Assembly: GCA_003342815.1 (NCBI GenBank)
Contig: PTEX01000060.1
Coordinates: forward strand, 1,748,244-1,812,243
Reading direction: 5' to 3'
Length of the DNA stretch: 64,000 nucleotides
Source: Eudromia elegans
Taxonomy: Eukaryota; Chordata; Aves; Tinamiformes; Tinamidae
Of the stretch, positions 50,701 through 64,000 are shown in pieces (position 1 is the stretch's first letter; each line of letters opens with the position of its first letter). The notes under the pieces were generated by a model. It saw only the letters and a program-made list of their open reading frames with translations, was not told the origin of the DNA and did no database searches. A program made the translations under genes and the position numbers.

Positions 50701-53700
50701 TCATGAAACTAGGCTTGATCAACTCTATATCAAGGAAAAATGTGTGGCTGGATGATAGTCAGAATAATCATATCAAAAACTAAAGTAAGGAGAATGGATA
50801 CAAAAATGAGCAATTTGATCATCTAAAAAATTATAATTAAATCCCAAAGTACAACAAGTTGTTCATAATAAGAATTTTAACTCACCCTATAAAGTGCTTC
50901 TTGAACCCTGCAGAGATTGCTATTGCCTATTGTATTGCATAATCTCATTAGTTTTAGACACAGGAATTCATATCCGTTAATTTTCAAATCACTACCTTCA
51001 AATGACCACCAAAGAAGAGGGTTTTGCAGTTAATTGAAAGAATGGTTCATCCTTTTTACACAAAACAGCACATCTTACATCTATTCACAAGCTGAATGGA
51101 TCCACAGCTGTGACTTCTGCCTGTACTTTACTTTTGTGCCCAAATGAATGAAAAGGAAATGAAAAGAAACATTTATTCAGCTTTGGTGCTTTCAAGTTAT
51201 TTAAAACTAATTATGATTAAATCCTTGGATACATATTAAATGTATATACATTTCTCAAGTACCTTGGTATCTATTTTCAACTCTGAATATGAAAAGAGGA
51301 TGGACTCTCACTCTTAAAATCTTTCTTAACATAATTAAAAATAGGTTCTGTTACCCTCACTGTAAACTAGAAGAGTGTGCAGTTATGATGTTTTACCCCT
51401 TCAGGATATAGTAAGGTCAGTTCCCATTTATCAAGTCCTAAACACTTTTCATCGTTCTTTAGTTTTTAGAAATAGTTCTGAAACTGAAAGTGACGTGCTC
51501 CAGTGGAAAGTTCACAGTATTGTAAGGGAAGCATCCAGTGCAAAGGTTTCCCTTCTTTCTGAATGGGAAGGATTTAGCGTTTTCTCAGGGTTTTTTAGGG
51601 AATCAGCAGCTTGATGAACACTTACTTCACGCTGTGGACATGGACTGCATATGTAGGCAGTTCAGTTGAGTTTCTGGACTCAGCATTTCACCACCACTTC
51701 ATGGTGGAATTGCCCTCTTCAGAAGACTGTTTACAATTTATAGATAGTTCCTCAATTTGTTATTGAGCAGTTACCATAGAGGAAAATACTTTAGTATTGT
51801 TTTAATTCACGTTGTTCTCTGAAACTTCCATTATGTCTGCAAGTCTCAGAGACTCAAAATAAGGAGTCCTTGGATTTCAGTTGTAGTAACTTACGAGAAA
51901 AAAAAATAAGAAAAAGATATGATTTCTTCTCAAAGCAGGTTTCCACAGTTCTTTCTTTCAGGGCCAGTATCTGTGATTTATGAAGTGCACCATTTCCCAG
52001 CACCATGGCTCTGTTGTCCTCATCTTGACTGCAAAAAACAATCTTCTATAGAATTTTCTCCCAAGAATTGTCTCCTATAACAGAACAGTCTCTAAAAAAT
52101 TTGGAAAGTGAAAAGAACTTTTAGTAGTCCATTCTTTGCAGTATGTAAATAATTTTAAAGCATGGCTGGATACTTCCAGATAACAGATCTTTTAGTCTTA
52201 AAAAGGTTTTCAAGGGATACTTACAATTTGAGATAGAACTCCAAAGTTAGTTCCAGTTGTGGCAACTATCTTGGCAATGGTTCTCCAAAAAAAGTCTACT
52301 GAATGTACGCTTAATATTTAGCCAAAATATATGACAGAAATATCCTAATGTTTATAATTTGGAATATTTCCTCATAATCCTCTGATAACTATAGAACTGT
52401 TTCTTAAATACCAGTTCAAGGCACTTCCTTGTACTTCAAAGTACTTCCTCCTCAGGAAGAACTCAAAGTTTCATCATCCTATAAGAGGATATTCTTTGAC
52501 AGAGGTAATGCTTTTTGCTCTGAGTAAAGGCAAACTTTAAAGGTGAACTTCCCACATGAGGAGTACTGATGTAGTACTCAGAGCTACTAAGTAAAGATGG
52601 AGGAAAGGTTTAGTTTTCACTTTCCATGTTGTGGTAGACAACATTTTTTTCCGACTCAGATATAATATGAAAGGTCACATAACAGAATGGACTAATTCAA
52701 AAGCCTGTAAATAAAATCCTATAAGAAATGTTTGCACAGCAGTCCTTGTGTTTTCTTGTGAAACTGACCATGTGTCATATAGCTCTCTTACAAAGGGTTT
52801 TGCTTTTATTAAATATGCCCATATAGGCATTTAGAGACTATTCTTGTCCTTTGGGTTCTAAACATATGTTCATACCTACAACAAAGCACCCTGTATCATC
52901 ATTTGTTTCTAGAAACATTGCAAACAAAGGTTCTGCTTCAGTGGATATAGTGGTTATAGTGTTTTCTGTTCACTAAGTAAAAAATCCTTGAAACATACCC
53001 TGACTTCACCATATTCTCTAAAACTTAAAATCACAGATTTAAAATCACAAAATCAATGGCTCTTTTGTATACCTCAGTAAATTCAGATAAAAGTTTTATA
53101 CTTCTACTTTTGTAGTACATTCAGAGAAGATAAGTAATGACTGATAAAAGATGTCACTTTTGTCAGAAGCAAATTCTTTTGCTTATCTCCTTGCCTGGGA
53201 GACTTATGGTGGATCTCAGGATGGCTTCTGAGTTTAAAACAATTAAAAGTTCTTTATCTCTTGCAGATATATCACATGGAAAATTCTTATGACATTTCCT
53301 GTCTCCTTTCTCTCATGATTGTAATGCAGTATATTTATCTCATCAAATAAAGACATTAATATTTGCCATCTGCCAAATACTTAATGTCATCACCAATGCA
53401 CTTATGCTTATTCTCTGTAGTGGGAAGCCACACAGATAAATTGCTTTAGAACTAGATTAAACTGACATTTATCTGAAATGTGGAAGAAGTGTTAGAGACA
53501 AGAAAAGTTAGGAAAACCCAGCCTGACTTCACCTCTACTGTACTTATTTCATATAAATACCTATTTAATCAATTTTTAAAGAAACATGTATGCCAATTGC
53601 CTCAGATTTGACACAGGTCCTCACAGGACACTCTCACATTTGGAAAGACATTTTAACCAATATAGTTTAGTACCTGTCCTTAAGTTAACATCCCTTCATG

Positions 53701-55079
53701 GATTTGATGTTTGCTCTAGTAGCCTCATAACAATTACCCTTCATTTTGCAATTCTGTATGTTAAAAGGCATACGACAAAGCTACTGATCTACTGGATTTG
53801 TTTTTAAAGGGTGTAATTCCCTTTCTCTGCACCTATTCTGTCTCCATCACTTTAACTGCTACTGGTGGTTCAGAAGGCCTCAATCTGGCTAGCAATGATG
53901 TTGTGTCTCACAGATAGTAAACCTGAAGCTGATAAAAACAGCAGTTTGTTCAGGGGGAACAGTGTAGGTTGCCTCAGCCAAAAGACATTTTATGTCGGCA
54001 TCTGGGCTACATCCTACCTTCAGTAAACTCTGATGTTGCAAATAAATGATCTCTATACTGGTAAAAGAAATTACTGTTTCATCATTGTCAATGTATCTAT
54101 CAAATATTTGATAATGCATGCTTTTATTGAAACTTTTTAAAGGGAATAATTTGCAGAGAGCCTAAAGGTCATAGGCATTGTTTGAATTTAGCATGGTGAG
54201 AGCAGTGTCTTGAGAGTTAATTTCAATGATGTGGAGTGTTTTGATTGGGTTCAGAATAGAAACAGTGCCATTTTTCCCCCCACTCACAGTTCTCAGCTCA
54301 GAGTCAGCAAGTAACTGGTCTGAAAGGTTTTGAAAAGTCGCTAGGAAGATCCCATCTTTTCAGCTCCCACTCTATCTCACATTTATCTCCCATCAGTACT
54401 GCCATTGCTATGAGGAAGTTTTTCCTAAACCAGAATCTGAGCTCAGAAATCCATCATTTCTGCCTGAGTAGCGGGTAAACTGGATGCGTTTCCAAGAACC
54501 CTTCAATTTGGAGGAAACTTTTCTGCTTCTCCTGGCAATGTTCTCTCTCTTGAGAAGAAAATGATCTGCAGTCCCTAAGATCACCCCTCCTTGACTGCCC
54601 CATCAGAAATGTTGGTGTGAGATCTTAAAATCCAAGTCTGTCACATAAGACAGCATTAATCTTCCCAAAACCTGCAATACGCAATCTAGATATGCCGGAT
54701 TATTTTGGTAAATAAATATTATGTTCTGAATAGAATAGTATCCATCTGACTTCTTAAGGTTTTTTTATGTCAACCCAATGCTTGCTTTTCAATATTCTGT
54801 ATAATATGTGAAAATGCAGCTTGCCTATATGTTTTTCCCTGTGATTTTACTGAGATTGCACTATTATTTTTTAAACTAGAAATATATGAACTACTCTGAA
54901 CAAAATAATAATAATAAAAAAAACTCAGCAGTAACTATCTCTCATGTTCGTGCTACAAAATATGTTAAATTACAACAATATTCACTTAACAGACAATTTG
55001 ACATGAAGTACCCTGAAACTGAATCTAGGAAACCAGGCTATCCTCAAACTGAGGAAAAGACAGAGTCTTAACTAATACT

Positions 55080-55104
55080 AAAAAAAAAAAAAAAAAAAAA
55101 AAAA
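55080..55104. repeat. Poly-A tract (25 nt)
   Basis: Twenty-five A residues follow a short frame (54886-55071) with no recognisable product. A processed gene copy was considered, but nothing upstream could be identified and no target duplication was seen. Confidence 0.85.
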
Positions 55105-56125
55105 TTCAAAGGGGCAAATAAAATTTTTGTATCTTTCAGAGAGGTTATCATACTTCATAGTTATCATATCACATTCTCATGCTAAAAATTTCAACAAGAT
55201 CTGAGAATGTCACAATATAGAACTATTAATATAACAGTGTTATATCAAGACTATGATCTGTTTAATCTCTTCTAATAATCTAAAGTATTTCTGGGGCTGT
55301 CAGCAATGAAGTACTTCAAAATCAGCATTATAATCATAATTTTCTCTGTGCAATTTTATTATAATGATTCTCACCAACAAACAGGATCTGAGAGAACAAT
55401 TTAAAAAGCATAATTCACCAGAAGGCCTTTTCAAATTATTCTTATATTTTATTTGCATAGGGCATTCAAAAAGAAATTGTATTTTCTTCAAGGAGTTTTA
55501 ATGTTCTATCAAACTCAATATTTTTGCTATGATTCATTTATTTGTTTCACCACACAGACTGGTTTCAAACCATTTGCAGTGGAGTCTTACCATGGTAAAT
55601 TGAAGCATTTGATTGTGGTTTAGCAGGTATGATGAACTAACATGACTTAACTCCCTTTGTCTCCTATCGAGAGCTGCCAGTGTATGCTCACAAGCGCATG
55701 ATGATACAAGATGTGCCACGGTCTTTGCTTCATCTCTCGTAGTAGGTGTTTCTCTCCACAGCATTTGAGGGAAAGGGATTAGCAGAACTCGTAATAAGGT
55801 GGAGAGATAATAGAAAATACCAATCTTCTTCTCCGAAGAGGAATTTGAAGAGTACTACAAGATAAGGTGCTAGAGTTCCTTTTCTTAATCTTGAACCTGA
55901 CCTCAAACTATAATAGACTGGTAGAAATAAGCTATTATTTGAAATATATCAACCATCTTCTGTTTATTTTGCTTGTTCATGTTCAAACAAAAATAATTAT
56001 GTATTATGCAATTCACTCAAGCTAGATGAAATAAGTTTTTTCAGAGTTAGGATGACAGTCAGATTTATGGCCTTCTATTCAGTTCCTTGTGAGTATGTAG
56101 TTAAGCTCATACAAAATAGCTGACT

Positions 56126-56209
56126 TCTTCCCTTCCCTTCCCTTCCCTTCCCTTCCCTTCCCTTCCCTTCCCTTCCCTTCCCTTCCCTTCCCTTCCCTTC
56201 CCTTCCCTT
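56126..56209. repeat. CCCTT pentanucleotide array running into the gap
   Basis: About sixteen nearly perfect CCCTT units fill the last bases before the assembly gap. The array is homopyrimidine on the plus strand and clearly continues into the gap, so its true length is unknown. Together with the tract at 9220 it is one of two long purine/pyrimidine arrays in the window. Confidence 0.95.
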
Positions 56210-56354
56210 NNNNNNNNNNNNNNNNNNNNNNNNNNNNNNNNNNNNNNNNNNNNNNNNNNNNNNNNNNNNNNNNNNNNNNNNNNNNNNNNNNNNNNNNNNN
56301 NNNNNNNNNNNNNNNNNNNNNNNNNNNNNNNNNNNNNNNNNNNNNNNNNNNNNN
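56210..56354. other. Assembly gap (145 N)
   Basis: One hundred and forty-five unresolved bases. The left edge is the CCCTT array and the right edge is unique sequence, so the gap most likely hides more of the array. Confidence 0.99.
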
Positions 56355-59300
56355 TGTATTTTCTTTTAGGATGTAGGGACAGACTGAATGGGCATAGGAT
56401 AGTGCTGAGTTGAATGACCTGTCACATCACACCAAGATAAGACTTATGAAATTTTCTGCTACTGCTACTCTTACATTTTTTCAAGGCATTTTGGCCCTTG
56501 TGAATATCATCTCAGAATTGATTTGCATTGACATGTCATTATGCTCTGCTACTGTTTACACACTTTGAAATAATATGAAAAAATGACAACATAAATCCAT
56601 GTCAGAGAGATATTTTAAAACCAAAATATAATGAAAGAAGTGTTTAATTTTCTTTCAAAGTTACTCATTTTGAAATGCTTTCAGGATTTTAATTTTATAG
56701 GACATTCTGAACTTTCAGCTTTTATTTCAGTCTGAAAAGTGTTGAAATGCATTTTTTAAAGACAAAAATTAGTTTAATACCTAAATATTGACCATCTATT
56801 TTCACCTCAGTCCCTGAGTTTCAGAAACTGTTTTTTATTGAAATGTTTACTTCCTGTAGTAAAGTTAGGACCACTCTAAGATCTAGCTGAATCAGTTATC
56901 CCCCAAGGCTAAAGATTTTAATAATGAAATTGTAGCCAAACATATCATAAATCAATATTCAATGCATGGAATTAAGTTGCATATTGAACCCCACGGGATC
57001 TAGAAGCAGCGCTAAAGAGCTAAGAAGCAGCTAAAACTTCTAAAAAGCTAAATTTTCTTATTGCTCCTTCGACTGATGAGGACCATCAGAATCAGGCTGG
57101 CTACAGCCTGAATCTTTCCAAATCATCCTGAACACAGGTACATATATCTCTACATATATCTCTAGCTAACAAGCTTCTCTGTCAAATCACTTGCAAGTCA
57201 CCTTTAAACCTGTAAAGTTAAGAAATTTCCAAATGTGAATTTAAGCTGCATCCTTAAATCATCCTTATAATGTTATTATAGTATTATATGTGAAATGGTT
57301 ATCTTGGCAGTGGATACATCCGAGATATTGATAAATGGTATCAGGTAAGGACAAACATAAGCCATAAATCCTAATTTATTTGCTTCTCTATGCTTGAGTC
57401 AGGCCACAATAGGGACATTTATTTCAGTTTGATTCCCTTGTTATCTGCTGTAGGAACATAGTGTTTGTGCAGATGACAGGGGCTCAAAAACAAGTTTAGA
57501 TAAACCATGGAAATTTTGCAAAATAGCCTTCATTTTACCACTGTTGGGTCATTCAGCTTTTCCTTCTGAACTTAAAAAACTTTCTTGGACTGGCACACAT
57601 CTGCACCACAAGTCATACCTGAACTTCTCTGACATCATCCTAATTTAAAATCTAGTAAGGATATTCTCCATTTCCCTTCTACCATCTTTTGATCTTTGGA
57701 GAAAACTGACCCTCTCAAAGAGAGCAAATAGGGTCAGGCAGAGCTGGCTTTCGACTGGTATGAGATAATATGCTGACAAAATACATTTTCTCCCCAAATC
57801 AAATGTACAACAGTATGTGGTTGCATTAATCTAATTGTTCACACGCTCTCAGGCTGCTGCTGTGAGACAGAGTGTCTTTTAAAGCAGCGGAGCGCTCTTA
57901 TGGCACAGTGAATGATAGACGACATTGGAGAACAAAGCTTTTTAGATACCAACAGAACAGATACAATAACTGAGAGGCAATAGGATTATCCCTTCAAGAA
58001 TAAGTCACTTTCGAGTGTGGTGTAGAAGAAACCACTTAGAGGAGTGAAATTATAGCCATTTGATTTTTCAGGCTTTTGCCTGAACCTGCCAACACGTACA
58101 CAAATGGCAGGCTAAGTACACTGGTAGAGTCTGTTGTGGGTGACATATCTGCAAGGAAACTGGATCTTTAAACTTAAACAGACTGCTATCAGAGAACAAA
58201 GACTGTGGGTTGATGCACCTAAATTGGTGTCTAGCTGCCTATGAGGAAAAAAAGATGCGATTATTTTGCGATTCATAGCACTAAAATTGTAAAGATAAGA
58301 AAAGTTGGGCAGAACAAGAAAAAGTCCATACAATATAAATGTGTGAAAAGGAAATTTTCAGAAATCTTGTAGTAGATTTTGTCCCTGAAATTTTTTTTTG
58401 AGTTCCTTTTGCAAATCTTCAGATCTGATTTTTGCAGCATCAGCCAGCAGGGTAAGAGATAGAGATTTACACAAAATCTTGTTCTAAGAATTGTGATTTA
58501 AAGATTAATTAAAAATGATCTTATGATATTTTTATTCAAGACAATTTTGCATATAATAGCACCATTTTAGCAACAGTAACTTTCTAACAGAATGAAAAGT
58601 GCTTATTGAAGTTCTTCTGATTGCTCCTATAAGCCTTTATGAAGTGTAACAATTATTTTATTCTTCATTTTGTTATAATTAAAAGAAATAAACATACCCA
58701 TATTAGATATGTTTGAGCTTAATACATAACTTGACAGAGCTAACAGACAACTAGCACTGTTACCCTCATTAAACAGAAACTATGGATGGAAATCACTGTG
58801 AAAGTATTTAACACAATTTTCACAAATTCTGTATGTTCACTTCTATTTAAGCTACAATGATCTCTTTGTGACAAGCTTAGAGATAGATACCTGCACGGTA
58901 GACATCAAAAGTGAAGTGAATCTCACCCCTGGTTGTCCATTTGCATTTCTAGCTCTATGTCAAGTGAATGAGTCACCAAATTACCCTTCAATGGGGTGAG
59001 CTAAGCAGATCAGTCTCTGCCACTCTTTAGTGATAAGTCCTGTTCTCTAATCATTTTGAGAGTTCTTTTCTGAATGGTCATCAATCTATCATTCTCATTG
59101 TTTTATACAAAGCTGATCTAACCATTGAACTTACATCAAAGACATATAGACATAGGGGAAGCATTTATTCTGCTTCAATCTACATTTATTCTGCTTCAAT
59201 CTACCTCAATTTGTATGTGTTGAGCTTAATATTGCTGCCAGCCTATTTTTAGGTATGATTTCCCATGATTCACATCCTTTTTGAGAGTCATCAATTCTGC

Positions 59301-62300
59301 GCATAGAGATTTCTGTTCTGTGAATACAGACTTCCCTCTTTGTGCCAAATATACAAGTTCATATTGGGCTACATGCAAGCATTTACTTGTTTATGCCCAA
59401 CTTGCTGAGTAATAAAAGATGTTCCATAACTTTCACCCATTTTCCTTAATATTTTGAAGTTCCTCTGCCTTCCTTCTGTTTTTAGAATCAATTAATACAC
59501 ATTATTTTCTTTTTTTCCAAGACTTTCAACCTAGGAAGGTTAAACACCAGAACTTCCAGACTGAATCCCTGCAGAATCTGGCTACATTATATTTATTAAT
59601 TCTCCTTTTTCCCGATTTGGAATCAGTCAATTCTTAACTTACGATCTATTTCTGTAAAACACTTGTTAGTTTTTTAGTTAAAATATTGTGCGTTAAGTTG
59701 AAATGAGTCTTATTGACAATATTAACAAGAAATAAATTAAATTTTTTTTTAAAATCAAGTTGGCTTGATAACACCTAGTTTTTCATAATACATTGACAAT
59801 ATTTCTCATTTGATTTCTTTTCAATTGGTTATAGACTGATTCTTTGGTCAGGATTTATGTCAAACAGATAGACCTATTATTGCTTGCATTCCCATTATAA
59901 CAGTGACCCACACTAATGTTACCTATTTGGAAAGAAATAGACAAAATGGGAAAGGCTGAAATGTTCTTCAGCTGAAGTAGGTAGGGTGACTAGTGCCTTT
60001 TATTTCTTAGAAAACAAAAGATCTGCTACTGAAAATTAGTATCTATAAACTACATATTATTGTTATTGTTATGTATCCCAGAAGTCTTGTGATTGCTCCT
60101 GTGAATTATCTAGAGTTTTAAAGAGGGATTTAAAGGAGGATTTCAATATGTCAAGTTTCCAAGGTTATAATATTCAGTATGATTTCAGTCATTGGATGCT
60201 TGTGTTTATTTTGGGAGACGAGGCATATTACATTTATTAAATTACATTTTATTTGTCACTTGATAACCTAGTTTGAAGTAAATCACATTCTTTTGAAGAA
60301 AGTTAAGGTCTTTGTTTTTAAAACTCCTTCTCACTATTTTGGTATTAAAAGGGATTATTTTATGCTTGCCTAAATCGTCCTACTTTTTGCTATTTTGCAT
60401 GTCATGGATGTAATATTTATCAAAAGGTGGCCTATTTTAAATACATATCCTAGCAGCTCATTATCTGTCACAGAACAGAGATATCCTCATCCTTACTCAG
60501 AGATTTATTGCATATTTCTTGCTGATCTAAATTTTCCATTTACATCTGGGAATGTTTCAGTTGCCCAAATAATTCCAGTCTGGATCCCTAGATCTTTTTG
60601 AAAAGGTCAATGCTCATTTTTCATCTAAGTAAGGGGCAAATTGTAACATGTCATCATTAGTCTTAGCTCAAAGAAAGGCACAACATTGACATTTCAAAGA
60701 GAAAAATTTACAGGTCAGAAACTAAAACAAATAATAACAAGCAGAAAAGGTCAAACTACCATATATTGACAGTTGATATTATTTTGACACTTTCTGAATT
60801 GAAATTTTCAAAATTTCTGGCCTGTGAGTTTTTCTTTTGGTTTGACATTTCACTGATCAATTCTTTTTCAGAATAAGAGCAAATGACTAGTCAAATATTG
60901 CCCATGACAGAAAGTCTTACTTTGCTCTGCTCTTACTTTTAGCTTCTGTAAGACATAGACAGTATTTTATCACCTATTAAAATCTATACATATCTGCAAG
61001 TTATTAATAATTCTACAAGTTATTAATTTCCTTTTCTTAGGACAATTTTTAAAAGTTTGACCCAAAACCAAGATATTGATTTTAGAAAGACCTCTAAAGA
61101 GAGTTGTTTCCAGAAAAAGACAAATATTTCTACATGAAAGAGTGCATGTGATCTGTCAGTCTGAGCTCCTATAATTGTCACTAGATATCTAATCACTGGA
61201 GTCTATGTTCACCAGAAATAAGCCTTCAGCTCCCCAGAGACTTCATACAGTTGTCCTGCTTACCTTCAGCTGCCAATCCATAGGGCACCTATGGTCTATA
61301 TGTACAGAGTCTGCCTGTCCCATGTATGTTTCAAATAACTTGGAGCATCTTAAGTGCTGCAAGGTCAGCAGTGGTCATTCAGTCCTTCCAGTGGTCAAAT
61401 GGAGCTCCTCTTTGCTCTCTGGCTGAAATGCCAAAGTAAATGGCCAAGCATTTTCACAACTAAATGCAGATATCCAGTCTACACTGCTAAGTAACTGTTC
61501 CACCACTCACCTCTGACTCCCTGAGCCCAAAGACAACCCTACCAGACAGAGGCAATGTGATTTAGTTATCAGTCAAAGCCATGGGAACCAGTAGGAATGT
61601 GAATAGAATGGTCACTTCCACTAATGAGAACCTGTATAGTTTTGAACAATTTTGTGCTTTTTGTTAAAAAGTTAATATGGTATTCTTGTTATTTGACTAT
61701 TTATAGTGGATGATATTGCATTTATTCAAAGCAAGGCTTTACTTTACAGAAGAGACAACCATCAATGCAATGTGGGGAAAAAATCTTGAATTAACTTAAT
61801 GGCAAGGCTATAAGAGCAGAAGCTGTCCTAGAAGATGGAAATTTTGGAACAGGTTTGATTGGTGAAGCAACATCTGACATCAACGTTCCTCTCTGTGAGA
61901 CAAAAAGTCATTTGTAAACAAACTTTGAGACATTAGTGATGACATTTGAGAGATGAAATCTGAAAACCTGTCCTGATGAAACCAAAACAGAACAAATGAT
62001 TCCCAGTGAGTCAGGAAAGAACTCAGAGCTCTAAAGAAATGAGTCAGAAAATAAATATACTGAGTAGGCTAAAGGCATGAAATAATAACTTTAGCAGAAG
62101 TAGAAAGAAACTGCAGGAGACTCAACCTAATTCAGTCAGGGGCTAATGTGATCAAAATCTGTTAACCAGTTCATTTGTATTAAATATGGCATGAGATGTC
62201 TTGCTCACTTTGGGGAAAGCAGTATGGAGTAATCTTGCTAGCAATAGAAATTAGGTATTCTGTAAGAAAAGTGAGAGCTCCCAGTGAGGAAAGGGAAAAT

Positions 62301-64000
62301 AAGGAAAAATACAAAGAGGCCCAGATAGAGAATAAATGTCAAGAACTGGTAAAAGTTGTATTGCTCCCACACTGGACCCATATTGCAGCTGCATCCCTCT
62401 GAATTAAGTCATCGGGTGTCCATAGCCTGGAAGGCTGAGACCAATGCTGCTCTCTCGACATCATTGCCAGGTGCTCTGCTTAATACAATATGCATCCACA
62501 CAATTAGAGCAGCTGCTATTGTAAACCTGGCACTACTAATATAATGTTCTTTTCCATTAGAAAGTACCCAGGCTAGTGCTTTTGTGCTGCTTATAGCAGT
62601 TGGAATGGGGCACATAAGCATTTAGCGCATGAGTCACCGCTGCTTGCCCCTGGATTCACTATTAGCAACTGTGAAAACTGAACATAAAATAAAAGCTAAA
62701 CCCTAACTAGAAAGCACTCTATTCTGTTTTTCTCAGTTCTAAGTAGACCTATAGGGCTGGGGAGATTTGGACCCTTAAAATAAAATCAGTAGGTTGCACT
62801 GAGTACCTTCCAAAGAAATCCCTGTCGACAGTATTCTTTCTTCTTCTGTTCCTATGAGGGTCTATGGAGGAGGATGCTTAAAAGTAATAAAATAATTCTG
62901 TATGCTGAGTGTGTGGGTGTTGAAGAGGAGAAAAATATAGCTTATTCTATATCTTACATACTATTTGCTTTCAAAGACCAAACAGTGTTTAGAAAGAGGA
63001 AGAAAACATGCACCATGGAGCTAACTGGTAGAAAAGATGGACTGCAAGACCTACAGAGGATGAAGGAAGAGGAGTTGGTATTGGACTGTAGGCATCTTGA
63101 TTTGTATAAAGACAGTCTAAGAACAAAAGAACACAAAGGATGCAAGGTAATGGAAAAGAAGCTATAATCTGGAGATAGTCAGATGAGCTCCTTTATAGCT
63201 ATCATCCAAGAGTAGATTATTCTCTGTTTTTTCCATTCTTCCACAAATAGTAGGAATGAATGCAAAAGGGAAGTACAGTTTAAATTGACTTTTCTCAGCA
63301 TTTTGAAAGAAAAGAAAAAAAGGAAAAAAAGCAATGGTGGTGGTGGGGGTTATTTTAAGATTTTTTTGGGTCCAGTTTCAATCTGTGGTGAATAACCTCA
63401 CCTTACACACTGTGTGTTTTCCTGTGAGGAAAACATCTGCCATTCTCCTTCACATCTTTCTATTGCAAAATACTAAAAAGGTAAATCAGAATAGTTGTGT
63501 CTCAGTAGAAAGCAATTTAAAAATGATTGAGAATGCTTTTCTTCCTCATGTAACATATTGAGAAGAAATGATCGACCACCATGGTTATGCTCTTCTTTCC
63601 TATCTCACAGATTAATCCCCTACAGAAGCAGGGCCAGAGCTGGTTTTTTTTTCAGAATCAAGAAAGGAAGTGTTCATAAAAAGCCTTTGTCGTTCACAGA
63701 GGAAGAATATGGCATCTATTCTTAGTGGAAAAATACTTCTGAAACAGAAGCAACTAAACATTTAAATGGCAATGAGATACTTAGAAAACTTTTCAAATAC
63801 TAATGGGAAGATGACAGGCATAGTCAGACCTCTTACTTTAAGTTAGGCCTTCTAACATCATATATTGTAGATATCTAGTCCGAAGAAGTTACTCAGAGTA
63901 CTGATTAGGATTTAAGACTATAAATTAAAATTTCTCTACATAACCAGTGTTCGCTTTCTGTAGAGAGGCAGTGGTAGTCCTTAAGGAAGCAGTTATTGCT
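56355..64000. other. Unique non-coding stretch to window end
   Basis: AT-rich DNA without a supported gene. Segments at about 57825-57960 and 62460-62560 have a raised density of possible regulatory words and are discussed separately. A perfect 21-bp tandem duplication lies at 59162-59203. Frames such as the 97-codon one at 62874-63167 have no recognisable domain. Confidence 0.5.
59162..59203 (+). repeat. Perfect 21-bp tandem duplication
   Basis: The unit starting CATTTATTCTGCTTCAATCT (21 bp with its final A) occurs twice in direct succession without a mismatch. Identity of the copies points to a recent replication-slippage event or a polymorphic insertion. Confidence 0.9.

Larger units (their letters stand above)
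41610..56125. other. Unique non-coding stretch
   Basis: About 14.5 kb without a supported gene. It carries several simple repeats, listed separately: GCATAGAAA tandem units, a TATC/AT tract, AAGGC units, poly-T and poly-A runs. The segment near 42080-42250 combines E-box, MEIS-like and homeodomain-like words, and 55560-55760 keeps several CpGs; both are raised as possible conserved non-coding elements. No coding frame exceeds about 100 codons. Confidence 0.5.

Noticed and set aside
54886-55104. Processed pseudogene ending in poly-A
   Set aside because: The 61-codon frame before the A run matches nothing I know, and no target duplication flanks it; processed copies are also rare in birds.

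Overview
The window looks like a gene-poor, AT-rich stretch of a bird nuclear genome. The best evidence is several 5'-truncated CR1 LINEs, three of which keep the avian-type ATTCTATG tail or its reverse complement. Two solitary LTR-like retroviral fossils, long simple repeats, one ambiguous base (9672) and one assembly gap (56210-56354) fit a draft vertebrate assembly. I cannot name the species. I found no convincing host exon, tRNA, rRNA or small RNA gene, and no CRISPR or bacterial feature.

Layout. 1-9219 is mostly unique AT-rich DNA with small microsatellites. 9220-9771 is an unbroken purine run built of GA, GGAAGAAA and GAAA repeats. 10987-11648 is a fairly young CR1 on the minus strand. 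11649-32467 is mostly unique DNA with one old CR1 scrap (22139-22336). 32468-36178 is a nest of fossils: an LTR-like element on the minus strand (32474-33567), then a second solo LTR on the minus strand (34278-35089) that was later hit by a plus-strand CR1 (34721-34950). An older, longer CR1 fragment with reverse-transcriptase remains follows (36179-37274). 39904-40463 holds a minus-strand CR1 with a clean internal deletion, and 41429-41609 a very old CR1 tail. From 41610 to the end the DNA is mostly unique, with a CCCTT array running into the assembly gap and a perfect 21-bp tandem duplication at 59162.

Nothing here forms an operon or pathway. The coding potential I can identify belongs to CR1 ORF2 remnants, and most other open frames are what AT-rich DNA or simple repeats give by chance. 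The most useful observations are the layered insertion history at 34.2-35.1 kb, the 552-nt homopurine tract, and several unique segments with dense homeodomain-, SOX- or E-box-like motifs that may be conserved non-coding elements. Those last are inference only, since no alignment was possible. I found no previously undescribed biological system.
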